Shown here piece after piece: positions 6,331 through 14,322 of a DNA stretch of 16,916 nucleotides (the first letter of the stretch is position 1; every line of letters begins with the position of its first letter). The position numbers and the translations under genes were made by a program. Source of the stretch: Acidimicrobiaceae bacterium (GTDB lineage Bacteria; Actinomycetota; Acidimicrobiia; Acidimicrobiales; Acidimicrobiaceae); NCBI GenBank assembly GCA_013044415.1, contig JABEUO010000045.1:1-16916 (forward strand), given 5' to 3'. Under the pieces are notes generated by a model. That model was given only the letters and a program-made list of their open reading frames with translations. It was not told where the DNA came from and ran no database searches.

Positions 6331-7041
6331 ATGGTGGAGTGTGGATCTGTGGCTGGGCCGAATCAGGAGCTAGCGAGGGCTTTAGGTGACCCAACGCGAT
6401 ATAGCATTGCTGAGTTTATTGCGAGGTCAAATCATCCGGCAACTATTGCTGAGCTTACTGAATTTGTAGGACTTAACCACAACGCAGTTCGACAGCATTT
6501 AGCACGGCTTAAACGAGTCGGAATAGTTTCTGAGACTATCGAGGGAAGGTCTCAGCCCGGGCGTCCTCGACTTTTGTATCGAATTAATTCTGAGATTACG
6601 GGAAGGTTCGGCTTACCAGGACCTTATGAGTATCTTGCGCAGATTTTGGCCGAAAGCGTGGCGAGTGGTTTAGCTCCCAGGGATTTAGGGAGAAGGGAGG
6701 GGATTAAAGAGGCGCACGAAGGCAAAGTAAGTCCTACTCCTGAAGGTGGAGAAAGGAGTAGGGACCCAATTGATATTCTGGAAGCCTCCCTTGTGGCGAA
6801 GGGTTTTTATCCCAAGCGACAATGCTCCTCCGGTGTGTCTGATCTTGTCTTAGGGAACTGTCCTTTCGCCCAGGTGGCAGTTCATTACGCTGATGTAGTT
6901 TGTGGAGTGCACCGGGGTCTCATCGAAGGTGTCTATTTGGGCAGTGGTGGACAGGGTGACGTCAAGCTAATTCCTAGAGATCCGAATTCGGCAGGGTGTG
7001 TTGTAAGCGTGGTTCAAGGACTAAGCGATACTGGTACTTAA
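6331..7041 (+). CDS. Winged-helix regulator with SufR-like Cys domain
   Basis: The N-terminal ~90 residues form an ArsR/DeoR-type winged helix (LARALGDPTRYSIAEF; TIAELTEFVGLNHNAVRQHLARLKRVGIV; GRPRLLY wing). The C-terminal part carries Cys165, Cys177 (NCPF), Cys191 and Cys223, resembling the Fe-S-binding region of SufR-type repressors, though the last spacing is long (C-X11-C-X13-C-X31-C). An Fe-S or metal-sensing transcriptional role is therefore likely. No suf genes are in the window, so the target is not obvious. ATG 6331 has no ribosome binding site. A GTG at 6349 with GGAG nine bases upstream is a good alternative. An inverted AACTA/TAGTT pair upstream could be an autoregulatory site. 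Confidence 0.8.
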   Translation: MVECGSVAGPNQELARALGDPTRYSIAEFIARSNHPATIAELTEFVGLNHNAVRQHLARLKRVGIVSETIEGRSQPGRPRLLYRINSEITGRFGLPGPYEYLAQILAESVASGLAPRDLGRREGIKEAHEGKVSPTPEGGERSRDPIDILEASLVAKGFYPKRQCSSGVSDLVLGNCPFAQVAVHYADVVCGVHRGLIEGVYLGSGGQGDVKLIPRDPNSAGCVVSVVQGLSDTGT

Positions 7042-7100
7042 GGCGATTGGTTCTTATCGCCATGCCCAATGCTGAATCTGCCCGCTATGGCTATTCGGGC
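7042..7100. terminator. Two hairpins between convergent genes
   Basis: GGCGAT-N8-ATCGCC (7042-7061) begins immediately after the regulator stop. GCCCG-N11-CGGGC (7080-7100) follows, just before the 3' end of the convergent gene. Neither has a T-run, so they are terminator-like by position rather than classic intrinsic terminators. Confidence 0.4.
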
Positions 7101-7160
7101 TGGAGTATTCAGTGTTTTCCCAGTTCGATTTGGTTGTGATGCCTTGTGGGATATTTCGAG

Positions 7161-8324
7161 CTATCCATTCAAGCAGGATATGATCCTCTGTGTCATTTCT
7201 GGTATAAGGTCGGCTTCAGTGGCAAAATTTAACCTCGCAAAGTCTCTCCCATTCTCGATAAAGTTCTCCCCTGGATTCAAAGCTAGATGTCCATGTTCTA
7301 GCAAGTACTGCTGGGCGGTAGGTTTGAGGAGACTCCCGGAGAAGTCCAGCCAAGCTAAATAAGTGGCCTGAGGCATTTCCGACCTTAGCTGATCTCTATA
7401 AGGCTCTATAAGTTCAAAGAAGAGTTTTCGATTTACGTCCAGTTTCTGCAGTGTCTCTTCAAGCCATTGTTGGCCTGAGCTAAACGCAATTTGTCCAGCC
7501 AAGAGTCCCAAAGAGCCTGGCGAACCCCGAAGTCCTTGTGGTATGGATTCAAGTCTGGAAAGGATCTCTGTGGAGCCGGCATGTAGGACGGCGGTATGTA
7601 GGCCCGCAAGATTAAAACTCTTTGATGCTGAACTAAGTGTGACGGTTTTATTCGCTACTTCTGGAGCAACTGACATAATCGGAATGTGGACGGATCCTTC
7701 ATAGCAGAGGTCAGCATGGATTTCGTCGGAAATGATCCATAGGTCGTTAGAAAGGGCAATTTGGGCTATTGATTCAAGTTCTTTGGTGCTGAAGACCCTC
7801 CCGGTTGGATTCTGTGGGTTGCACAACAAAATTGCTCCGCCAGGGTTGGCTTGTTCCGCCTTCTTGGCGAAGTCATCGAAGTCTATTTCATATCGTCGGT
7901 CGTGCAACACAAGTTCAGAAGTAAGGACTTTTCGATTAGTAGCTTGCACGCTCGAGAAAAAAGGAGGGTAGCTTGGCGTGAGGAAGAGTATCCCAGCACC
8001 TTTGGCACAAAGTGCTTCAATGGAGAGGTAAAATCCCTGGATGACATCGGTGAGTGCGATCATTTCGGATGCATTCATGGACACCTTGTGCTCCTCTAGC
8101 TGCCATCTGGAAAAGGCTTCCAAGTAGTCGAGGGTCAATTTACGAGGTGCGTATCCAGTTTCGGAAAGTTCAATTGCCTCGGCAAGTCCTTCTTTGACCA
8201 GAGGTGGAATTCCAAAGTCCATGTCCGCTATCCATGCGGGAAGTACCTCTTTGGGGTACTCATTCCATTTTACCGAGTATTGTCTCCGTGATCTGATTTT
8301 ACCCTCGATCAAACCTGGCTCCAT
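7161..8324 (-). CDS. MalY/PatB-type PLP C-S lyase/aminotransferase
   Basis: A fold-type I PLP enzyme of the MalY/PatB branch (cystathionine beta-lyase-like). Visible motifs are KWNEYPKEVLPAWIADMDF near the N-terminus, SYPPFF, NPQNPTGR, SDEIHADLCY (PLP-pyridine Asp) and SSASKSFNLAGL with the Schiff-base Lys. Such enzymes cleave C-S bonds of cystathionine or cysteine conjugates; some act as aminotransferases. The frame extends to a TTG at 8393 without a ribosome binding site. I chose ATG 8324, which has GGGG about six bases upstream and gives 387 residues, typical for the family. It is divergent from an MFS transporter, and the intervening DNA carries a dyad, so the pair could share control. 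The exporter-lyase link is only inferred. Confidence 0.86.
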   Translation of the reverse strand: MEPGLIEGKIRSRRQYSVKWNEYPKEVLPAWIADMDFGIPPLVKEGLAEAIELSETGYAPRKLTLDYLEAFSRWQLEEHKVSMNASEMIALTDVIQGFYLSIEALCAKGAGILFLTPSYPPFFSSVQATNRKVLTSELVLHDRRYEIDFDDFAKKAEQANPGGAILLCNPQNPTGRVFSTKELESIAQIALSNDLWIISDEIHADLCYEGSVHIPIMSVAPEVANKTVTLSSASKSFNLAGLHTAVLHAGSTEILSRLESIPQGLRGSPGSLGLLAGQIAFSSGQQWLEETLQKLDVNRKLFFELIEPYRDQLRSEMPQATYLAWLDFSGSLLKPTAQQYLLEHGHLALNPGENFIENGRDFARLNFATEADLIPEMTQRIISCLNG

Positions 8325-8400
8325 TTCCAACCCCTTCATGGCCATAGAAAAGTCGGCCACCTGCGCTAGTCTACTCCTTGCCAGTGGTCTCAATGGGTTA

Positions 8401-8423
8401 GCGCCTATCCTCGAGGGAGGCGC
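8401..8423. promoter_or_regulatory. Dyad in the lyase/MFS divergent intergenic region
   Basis: Outer arms GCGCC (8401-8405) and GGCGC (8419-8423) enclose an inner palindrome CCTCGAGG (8409-8416). The near-symmetric 23-base site lies between two divergent genes, where an operator for both would be expected. No cognate regulator is identifiable. Confidence 0.3.
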
Positions 8424-8455
8424 ATTCTCGCCTAGAGGTTAAGTTAACTGGCAGA

Positions 8456-9691
8456 TTGCAGGCTGGACCCTGCAAAGAGCGACCTAAGGAGTGCGCTATT
8501 ACGGGGGCAAGGTACTTGTATCTGACTAGGGCACTCCGGACCTTTTGCTATGGTCTTGGCATCGTGGTCTTAGGTTTCGAATTCAAGGCCGAACACCTCA
8601 GCTCAGTTGAGGTCGGAATTGTCCTCACCTCCTTTCAAGGGGGCTCATTAATAGCTCTTCTGCTCGTTGGTCGATATGGCAACGCATGGGGGATGCTCAA
8701 AAGCTATCGATTGCTCTGGATTGTCTTTGCGCTAGTTGGCATACCGATGGCAATTCTGCATACCTGGTGGTCGATAGCATTGCTAGGACTAAGTGGTGTA
8801 CTCTCGCCAGAGACCACCGAGTCGGGTCCATTTACCTCTTTAGAACAGCCTCTATTGGCAGAGGCTATAAAGGGGTCATCCAAGGTGCGCGGATTTGGCA
8901 CTATAAATGCCGTCGCAGCCGCTTCTGGTGCGCTTGGAGCATTTTTCGCTGGAATGGCGTTGTCCCGTGTATTCCACGACTCACCCAACAGGGTCAACCT
9001 GCTCTTTCTCATTTACGTCCCAGCTGGCATAATTGCAATAGGCCTGGTAAACAAGCTCTCTGCGATTCAAAGGTCAGGCGATGACGCGGACCCCAATCCC
9101 GAGCCGACCGTGCAGAGATTAAACCAATCCAAGAAGATCGTCAAAAGATTGTCGGCCCTTTACTCTGTGGACTCGATGTCAGGGGGAATGATCGCCCAGG
9201 TGTTCCTTTCCTACTGGCTCGCTCGTCGCTATGGTGCAGACCCTGCGGAGATCGGCCTCATCTTTTTTCTGGTGGGAGTTTTCCAAGTGGCATCCTACGT
9301 TGCAGCGGCCAGAGCGGCTGAGAGGTTCGGTTTGTTGAATACCATTGTATTCACCCACCTACCCTCTAATTTCATTCTCATGGCACTCCCATTGTCTCCG
9401 AGCCTTGCATGGGCAGGCGTAATACTGATAGTTCGCTCATCGCTCTCTCAAATGGACGTCCCGACTCGCCAGGCGTATCTTATGATGATCGTCACTAAGC
9501 AGGAAAGGACGGCGGCGGCAAGTTACACTTCGTCCGCAAGATACCTGGGTCGCCCATTTGGTCCAATAATTACTGGGATTCTTGCAGAATCCTTGCTATC
9601 CCTACCGCTTGTAGCGGCTGGAGCTATCAAGGTTACCTATGATTTAGCTTTGTGGAAGGTCTTCAAGGGCACTCCGATGGTGTCGGAGTAG
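8456..9691 (+). CDS. MFS transporter
   Basis: A 411-residue inner-membrane protein with about twelve hydrophobic segments in two halves split by a charged loop near residues 200-225 (QRSGDDADPNPEP). This is the typical major facilitator layout. Between the second and third segments, LLVGRYGNAWGMLKSYR resembles the MFS loop 2-3 signature in degenerate form. The later RSSLSQMDVPTRQAYLMMIV is typical of a subgroup of MFS drug/solute transporters. The substrate is unknown. The start is uncertain: the TTG at 8456 has no ribosome binding site, while a TTG at 8516 has GGGGG eight bases upstream and removes 20 residues ahead of the first helix. AAGGAG at 8486-8491 also faces this region. Confidence 0.82.
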   Translation: MQAGPCKERPKECAITGARYLYLTRALRTFCYGLGIVVLGFEFKAEHLSSVEVGIVLTSFQGGSLIALLLVGRYGNAWGMLKSYRLLWIVFALVGIPMAILHTWWSIALLGLSGVLSPETTESGPFTSLEQPLLAEAIKGSSKVRGFGTINAVAAASGALGAFFAGMALSRVFHDSPNRVNLLFLIYVPAGIIAIGLVNKLSAIQRSGDDADPNPEPTVQRLNQSKKIVKRLSALYSVDSMSGGMIAQVFLSYWLARRYGADPAEIGLIFFLVGVFQVASYVAAARAAERFGLLNTIVFTHLPSNFILMALPLSPSLAWAGVILIVRSSLSQMDVPTRQAYLMMIVTKQERTAAASYTSSARYLGRPFGPIITGILAESLLSLPLVAAGAIKVTYDLALWKVFKGTPMVSE

Positions 9692-9731
9692 TGGGTACTT
9701 GAAGTGATGCGACCTATCCACATGACAGCAG

Positions 9732-9749
9732 ACCGAGTAAATTATCGGT
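9732..9749 (+). terminator. Weak hairpin after the MFS gene
   Basis: ACCGA-N8-TCGGT, 40 bases past the stop codon, is followed by GGTTTAGCTCTTTCG. The stem is only five base pairs and the T content modest, so termination here is tentative. Confidence 0.22.
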
Positions 9750-9833
9750 TGGTTTAGCTCTTTCGCTAGTTATGTTGTATGCGTGAGGCCACTAGGACTC
9801 GCGTGATCTATCTCCGAGTGGGTTTGAACAAGA

Positions 9834-10595
9834 GTGTCTAAATGGGCTCCGGTAAGATATGCAGACGGCAGGCCCGTCAAATTTTGGAATCAGCTTGCTA
9901 TAGCCCTGGTTTTTTACTTCGGTTATGAGTACACTTCTCAGCTCGCCTCTGGTTCGACATCGAGTGCTAGGCGAAATGCCCTTTGGGAAGTCTCTGTCGA
10001 AAAGCGGTTGCACTTCTTCGTTGAGCAGAAGATTCAGCATTTCTTCTTGCAATATCTATGGCTGATAAAGCTGTCAAACTTCTTCTACGTGACGGTCCAT
10101 TTCATCCTGCCAGTCGTAATACTCGTACTCCTCTACAGGCGGGATGCCTCCCGATTTTTGCGATATAGAAATGTATTTGCCTGGATGACGGCAATATCTT
10201 TTGTGATATTTATAGTCTTCCCAGTAATGCCGCCGAGGCTCCTACCTGCCTCTTTTCACTTCATTGATACCCAGCTCAAGTTCGGTGGTGCGGGGAAGCT
10301 GGACGCAACCCTCATGAAGGAGGCGGGAAATCCCTACGCAGCGATGCCTAGCCTCCACTTTGCATGGGCTGCCTGGTGCGCCCTTGGTGGCTACAAAGTT
10401 ATCAAATCTAAGCTGCTTAGGTACTTGCTTCTTGCCGACCCGTTTATAACGATTTTTGTAGTCATTGTTACCGCCAACCACTTTTTCCTTGATATTGTCG
10501 GTGGGGCATTGGTGCTCTTTGTGTCGATGGTCTTAGCCGGGATCAAAAAGAAGAACATGAGGGTAGATTCGGGCTGGTTCAACCCTATCCAGTGA
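9834..10595 (+). CDS. PAP2-superfamily membrane phosphatase/phosphotransferase
   Basis: A 253-residue membrane protein with about six hydrophobic helices and a split PAP2 active site: PPRLLP near the loop after helix 3, YAAMPSLHFAWA with Pro172-Ser173-Leu174-His175, and NHFFLD with His216 and Asp220 (HxxxD). The P-S-L-H and H-x3-D histidines are the acid/base and nucleophile of this superfamily. The PPRLLP/PSLH arrangement resembles the inositol-phosphotransferase-like (Aur1/IPC synthase-type) branch. Likely substrates are lipid phosphates or lipid-linked head groups at the outer face of the membrane. The start is GTG 9834 with a weak GAG upstream. It is followed at short distance by mscL on the same strand. 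Confidence 0.84.
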   Translation: MSKWAPVRYADGRPVKFWNQLAIALVFYFGYEYTSQLASGSTSSARRNALWEVSVEKRLHFFVEQKIQHFFLQYLWLIKLSNFFYVTVHFILPVVILVLLYRRDASRFLRYRNVFAWMTAISFVIFIVFPVMPPRLLPASFHFIDTQLKFGGAGKLDATLMKEAGNPYAAMPSLHFAWAAWCALGGYKVIKSKLLRYLLLADPFITIFVVIVTANHFFLDIVGGALVLFVSMVLAGIKKKNMRVDSGWFNPIQ

Positions 10596-10669
10596 GCAAT
10601 TTCCGGTATGTTTTGAGGACTACTTGAAAATTAGTGGACTATGGAGTTTGGATAAAGTACACTGCGGCG

Positions 10670-11089
10670 ATGAGCGTAGCAAAGGAATTTAAAGATTTCG
10701 TCCTAAGGGGCAACGTAGTCGATCTCGCAGTCGGCGTAATCATTGGGACCGCCTTCAACGGCGTAGTCCAGTCACTTGTGAAGGACCTTATTACTCCTCT
10801 GATTGGTATAGTCGGTGGATTTAACTTCAGCGGTTTATCAGCGACCGTGAATAAGAGCGTGTTTCTCTTTGGGACATTTTTGAATACAGTGGTCAGTTTT
10901 TTAATTATTGCGCTCGTGGTGTTTTTCCTTATAGTCAAGCCCATCAATGCGCTATCTGCTCGTGCTGCAGCAAAAAAGGCCTCTCCACCTCCGGAACCTA
11001 GCACCAAGAGTTGCCCATATTGCATCACGGATATTGCAATAACCGCTACTAGATGCCCCAATTGCACATCGGTTCTATCTCCTAGCTAG
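10670..11089 (+). CDS. mscL: Large-conductance mechanosensitive channel MscL
   Basis: The N-terminus [29 protein letters not shown] is the MscL signature helix and TM1; TM2 is [22 protein letters not shown]. The channel is a homopentamer that opens under membrane tension to release solutes in hypo-osmotic shock. I start it at ATG 10670, which matches the family N-terminus; the frame runs on to a GTG at 10634 that adds 12 unconserved residues. The periplasmic loop is short. After a Pro-rich linker the C-terminus carries CPYC-X11-CPNC, a zinc-ribbon module not found in the E. coli protein but seen in some other MscL proteins. No strong ribosome binding site was seen. Confidence 0.93.
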   Translation: MSVAKEFKDFVLRGNVVDLAVGVIIGTAFNGVVQSLVKDLITPLIGIVGGFNFSGLSATVNKSVFLFGTFLNTVVSFLIIALVVFFLIVKPINALSARAAAKKASPPPEPSTKSCPYCITDIAITATRCPNCTSVLSPS

Positions 11090-11192
11090 AGCAAGTTTTG
11101 ATTTAGGCGTTTCCAGATACGTCGGCAAACTTAGGGTGACGCCGCGTCTTTTGGTAGTCTGGATCGGTTACAGTGATCGGCTGGAGGTTTAG

Positions 11193-12248
11193 ATGACTAT
11201 GGATATTGCCGCAGTTCTAGGTGATGAGGCTGAATACTATCTCTCGCACAAGTGTCAGGGTGTGGGTGCTGACTCGTTAACTTTACCCGGTGGTGACTTC
11301 ATAGACCGTGTTTTTGTCGACTCGGACCGACCTGTAGCTGTGCTAAGAAACATGCAGTCGGTCTTCAATCACGGGCGGCTTTCAGGAACCGGTTATATCT
11401 CTATTTTGCCTGTTGACCAGGGAATCGAACATTCCGCAGGGGCGTCGTTTGCTAAGAATCCAATTTACTTTGATCCAAAAGAGATCTGTGAATTGGCTTT
11501 AGGCGGTGGATGTTCTGCGGTAGCTACCACCGTTGGTGGTCTGGGCATCGTCGCAAGGCGTTATGCGCACAAGATCCCTTTTATTGTCAAGATCAACCAC
11601 AATGAGCTTCTTACCTACCCTAACCGATTTGACCAGGTTATGTTTGCATCGGTTCGACAGGCTTCTGACCTGGGTGCAGTGGGTGTCGGAGCGACGATTT
11701 ATTTTGGGTCAGAGGAGAGTACTAGGCAGATTGTCGAGGTGACCGAAGCATTTGCGGAAGCGCACAGACTGGGTATGTTTACAGTGCTGTGGTGCTATCT
11801 CCGGAACTCCGCCTTTAAAACTCCCGACGGTGATCTTCATACGGCTTCTGACCTTACGGGTCAGGCTAACTATTTGGGATCTACCATCCAGGCCGACATC
11901 GTCAAACAGAAGCTTCCGACCACCAATGCTGGATTCGTCAAAATGGCGTATTCGAAGACCGATCCGCTTGTCTATGAGAAGCTCACCTCTGATCACCCCA
12001 TTGACCTGACTCGTTGGCAAGTTCTTAATGCATACGCTGGCAGGATCGGGTTGATCAATTCCGGAGGTGAGTCCAAGGGAGCCTCTGATCTGCAAGATGC
12101 CGTGACCACCGCAGTCATTAACAAACGAGCTGGGGGAATGGGACTTATCGTTGGTCGCAAGGCCTTTCAGCGACCGATGGACGATGGAGTGCAGCTTCTT
12201 AATGCTATTCAGGATGTCTATTTGGATCAGTCGATAACCGTCGCATAG
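11193..12248 (+). CDS. fbaB: Fructose-bisphosphate aldolase, class I (DhnA type)
   Basis: The 351-residue protein is strikingly close to E. coli FbaB (350 residues): [68 protein letters not shown] and [18 protein letters not shown]. It reversibly cleaves fructose 1,6-bisphosphate into dihydroxyacetone phosphate and glyceraldehyde 3-phosphate in glycolysis/gluconeogenesis. It works through a Schiff-base lysine in ADIVKQK, taken as Lys238 by family pattern. The ATG has GGAGG seven bases upstream. It is convergent with the DUF1015 gene, with only 19 bases between them. I found no other glycolytic gene nearby, so it is probably monocistronic. Confidence 0.96.
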   Translation: MTMDIAAVLGDEAEYYLSHKCQGVGADSLTLPGGDFIDRVFVDSDRPVAVLRNMQSVFNHGRLSGTGYISILPVDQGIEHSAGASFAKNPIYFDPKEICELALGGGCSAVATTVGGLGIVARRYAHKIPFIVKINHNELLTYPNRFDQVMFASVRQASDLGAVGVGATIYFGSEESTRQIVEVTEAFAEAHRLGMFTVLWCYLRNSAFKTPDGDLHTASDLTGQANYLGSTIQADIVKQKLPTTNAGFVKMAYSKTDPLVYEKLTSDHPIDLTRWQVLNAYAGRIGLINSGGESKGASDLQDAVTTAVINKRAGGMGLIVGRKAFQRPMDDGVQLLNAIQDVYLDQSITVA

Positions 12249-12267
12249 CTTTTGGCTTGGCGGTCAT

Positions 12268-13368
12268 TTAGCGGTCGATTTCTTCTCCGAGTAGCAGGCC
12301 AGGAAGGGCCTTGGGGTAGAAGCGGGTTGTTTTGGCTGGCAGGAGTTGCTTGGATGTACTCCTTGATACTACCGTTTCAATGGTAACTGGTCGCGGAAGT
12401 AGCTCAAAGGTTTCGCCGTCGTATTCGCTTGGAGTGCTCTGGTCTAGGAAGCTTACGTCGGATCTGTATCCAGCAGACTCGAAAGGGAACGGGATCTCAG
12501 CCTCAAATAGTTCAGCGTCTGTGACTTCCGAATCTGAGGCAATTTTCGAGATTTCGCCACTCAATGCGAATACCGCCTTGCCTATCCTTAATAGCGGTGC
12601 GGTGGGCCATGATATCTTGGCCCGACCTGTGCCTGAAACGGGGACGAGGTCGAATTTTGTCCTAAGCATCCGCTCTAAGTTTGACGGCGGCACCGTCGGG
12701 CGATAGCTTCTAGCCCAGGTGGCAAGGGTGGGTCCTTCATCGAATGAAGGCGTTACCATGCACGTAAATCGCTTCGGTCCAGTAGCCGCGATTGACGAGG
12801 CAGCAGCCCTTAGACGGTGGTGTCCATCGGCCACTATCAAAGGTAGAGAGCTAGTGGTCTCTTGAAATTCCCTCAGTAATGCAGGTTGCCTGATAAGCCA
12901 AATTCTGTGGTGCACTCCTATCGAGTCCGTGACCCTCGAAACGAGGTCACCTTCCGAGATGCTGATCAGCTGAGAGATTGCTTCTGTCTTGTCTAATAGC
13001 CAAATGGGATGCTTTGGTCTTTTACTTGGAATCCGGTCTTGACGGTAGGCATGGGTAGTGTTTTCGTGGGGCAGGAGTGCTAAATCTGGCCACGGCTGAC
13101 CGGAGAGAGGGTCAGTATGGTTGTCGGATTGCTTTGATTTCTGGGGTAAAGAGGCGGGGTCGGTTAGTTCTAAGATGCCAACGATGCCCCTCATTCTTTT
13201 GAGTTCGCCGCTCTGGGTGGTATGCACGGTTTGGTAGATATAAAGACCCGCTTCATCGTCTAACGTTATCTGGTCAAGGAGTGGCTCTAAAGGTGGGTTC
13301 TCAATAGTTGAGGTACTGGCTTCGAATGGGTCATACCTATAAGAGGCGAAGGGGAGCAGAGAGTGCAT
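12268..13368 (-). CDS. DUF1015 family protein
   Basis: The family hallmarks are present: an N-terminal LLPFASYRYDPF, PHENT in the middle, VADGHHRLRAA (DGHHR) and a C-terminal LLPAKTTRFYPKALPGLLLG. DUF1015 proteins are widespread in bacteria; the conserved DGHHR box looks catalytic or ligand-binding, but the family's biochemistry is not settled to my knowledge. The frame runs on to 13470 without a family match or ribosome binding site. ATG 13368 puts the start just before the conserved PFxxYRYDP motif and leaves a 62-base gap to the divergent HAD gene, so I chose it (366 residues). The pairing with a small-molecule phosphatase suggests metabolite handling, which is inference. Confidence 0.85.
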   Translation of the reverse strand: MHSLLPFASYRYDPFEASTSTIENPPLEPLLDQITLDDEAGLYIYQTVHTTQSGELKRMRGIVGILELTDPASLPQKSKQSDNHTDPLSGQPWPDLALLPHENTTHAYRQDRIPSKRPKHPIWLLDKTEAISQLISISEGDLVSRVTDSIGVHHRIWLIRQPALLREFQETTSSLPLIVADGHHRLRAAASSIAATGPKRFTCMVTPSFDEGPTLATWARSYRPTVPPSNLERMLRTKFDLVPVSGTGRAKISWPTAPLLRIGKAVFALSGEISKIASDSEVTDAELFEAEIPFPFESAGYRSDVSFLDQSTPSEYDGETFELLPRPVTIETVVSRSTSKQLLPAKTTRFYPKALPGLLLGEEIDR

Positions 13369-13430
13369 GTCTCTATGAATAGTGGCTCGAAGCACCAATT
13401 TGCGCACTTTCTGACATAGAAGGTGGTACT

Positions 13431-14222
13431 TTGCCAAGAAAGGACGATTTTTTGAATAGTAATGCCACATGGGTGCTCGATTTGGACGGCGTTATCTGGT
13501 TAGGTGACGAGGTTATACCCGGTGCACGAGAAGCCATTTCGGCGCTAAGGGCCAATGGCAGGGGAGTGTTGTTAGTGACTAACAATTCTCGTCCAACATT
13601 CACCGAATATTTGCAGAAGCTGGCTGGGTTTGGGATCGATATCTCTAGGGACGAGCTTATTTCTTCTTCGATTGCCGCTGGGTCACTCATAAATCCCGGG
13701 GAAAGTGTCTACGTTATTGGTGGCGAAGGTTTAAAGGAAGCCGTCATATCGTCAGGTGCCCAAATATCCAAGGATCATCGTGCTGACGTAGTGGCGGTGG
13801 GTTGGTCGAAGGAGTTCGACTACGAGATGATGTCGATAGCGCTAAGGGCGCTGCTAGCCGGTGCTCGGTTTGTGGCAACTAATGAGGACCCTACCTATCC
13901 AACTCCACGGGGACTAGTTCCCGGTGCTGGAGCGATAGTCAGGTCTATCGCCTATGCGTCGGGTCGCGAGCCAATGGTAGCTGGGAAACCACATACGCCA
14001 ATCGTTGAAATGGTGAAAGAGCGAGTGGGCCCTGGTTCGGTGATGGTCGGAGACCGCTACAGCACAGACGGAATTTTTGCAAAAAATGTTGGCCTACCCT
14101 TCTACCTAGTACTCTCTGGAGTGACGAAGGAGGCGGATCCATCATGGCAACCCAGTCCCGAAAGAATCGGCAGGGATCTTCTGGATCTTGTTCGAACTGA
14201 TGAGTTTCACGTTGGCGGCTAA
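13431..14222 (+). CDS. HAD-IIA phosphatase (NagD-like)
   Basis: All four HAD motifs are visible: DLDGVIW (nucleophile Asp17, acid/base Asp19), VTNNS with Thr50, GKP with Lys186, and VGDRYSTDG with Asp208 and Asp213. A large C2 cap lies between motifs II and III, placing it in subfamily IIA with NagD, 4-nitrophenylphosphatase and phosphoglycolate phosphatases. It should hydrolyse small sugar- or nucleotide-type phosphates; the substrate cannot be read from sequence. The TTG at 13431 follows AGGTGG by four bases. A TTG at 13452 with AAGGA seven bases upstream would trim seven residues and is equally plausible. It is divergent from the DUF1015 gene. Confidence 0.9.
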   Translation: MPRKDDFLNSNATWVLDLDGVIWLGDEVIPGAREAISALRANGRGVLLVTNNSRPTFTEYLQKLAGFGIDISRDELISSSIAAGSLINPGESVYVIGGEGLKEAVISSGAQISKDHRADVVAVGWSKEFDYEMMSIALRALLAGARFVATNEDPTYPTPRGLVPGAGAIVRSIAYASGREPMVAGKPHTPIVEMVKERVGPGSVMVGDRYSTDGIFAKNVGLPFYLVLSGVTKEADPSWQPSPERIGRDLLDLVRTDEFHVGG

Positions 14223-14226
14223 CGTG

Positions 14227-14246
14227 GCGAGCCGGGTTGGCCTCGC
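14227..14246 (+). terminator. Hairpin after the HAD phosphatase gene
   Basis: GCGAGCC pairs with GGC-C-TCGC (one bulged C) around a GGGTT loop, four bases after the stop. The seven-pair GC-rich stem is a good terminator stem, but no T-run follows. Confidence 0.38.
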
Positions 14247-14322
14247 GTGCTGCTAGGTCGGCGTGCCTCTGATGAAGTAGTTTGTAATTAATCGATTTTC
14301 AATCTTTAGCTTGGGAGCAGCG

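Noticed and set aside
9692..9833. Possible tRNA or small RNA between the MFS and PAP2 genes
   Set aside because: No cloverleaf, T-loop or CCA-adjacent acceptor stem could be drawn; only a weak hairpin is present.
10639..11067. 142-codon minus-strand frame opposite mscL
   Set aside because: It is the shadow of a highly conserved MscL coding frame and has no features of its own.
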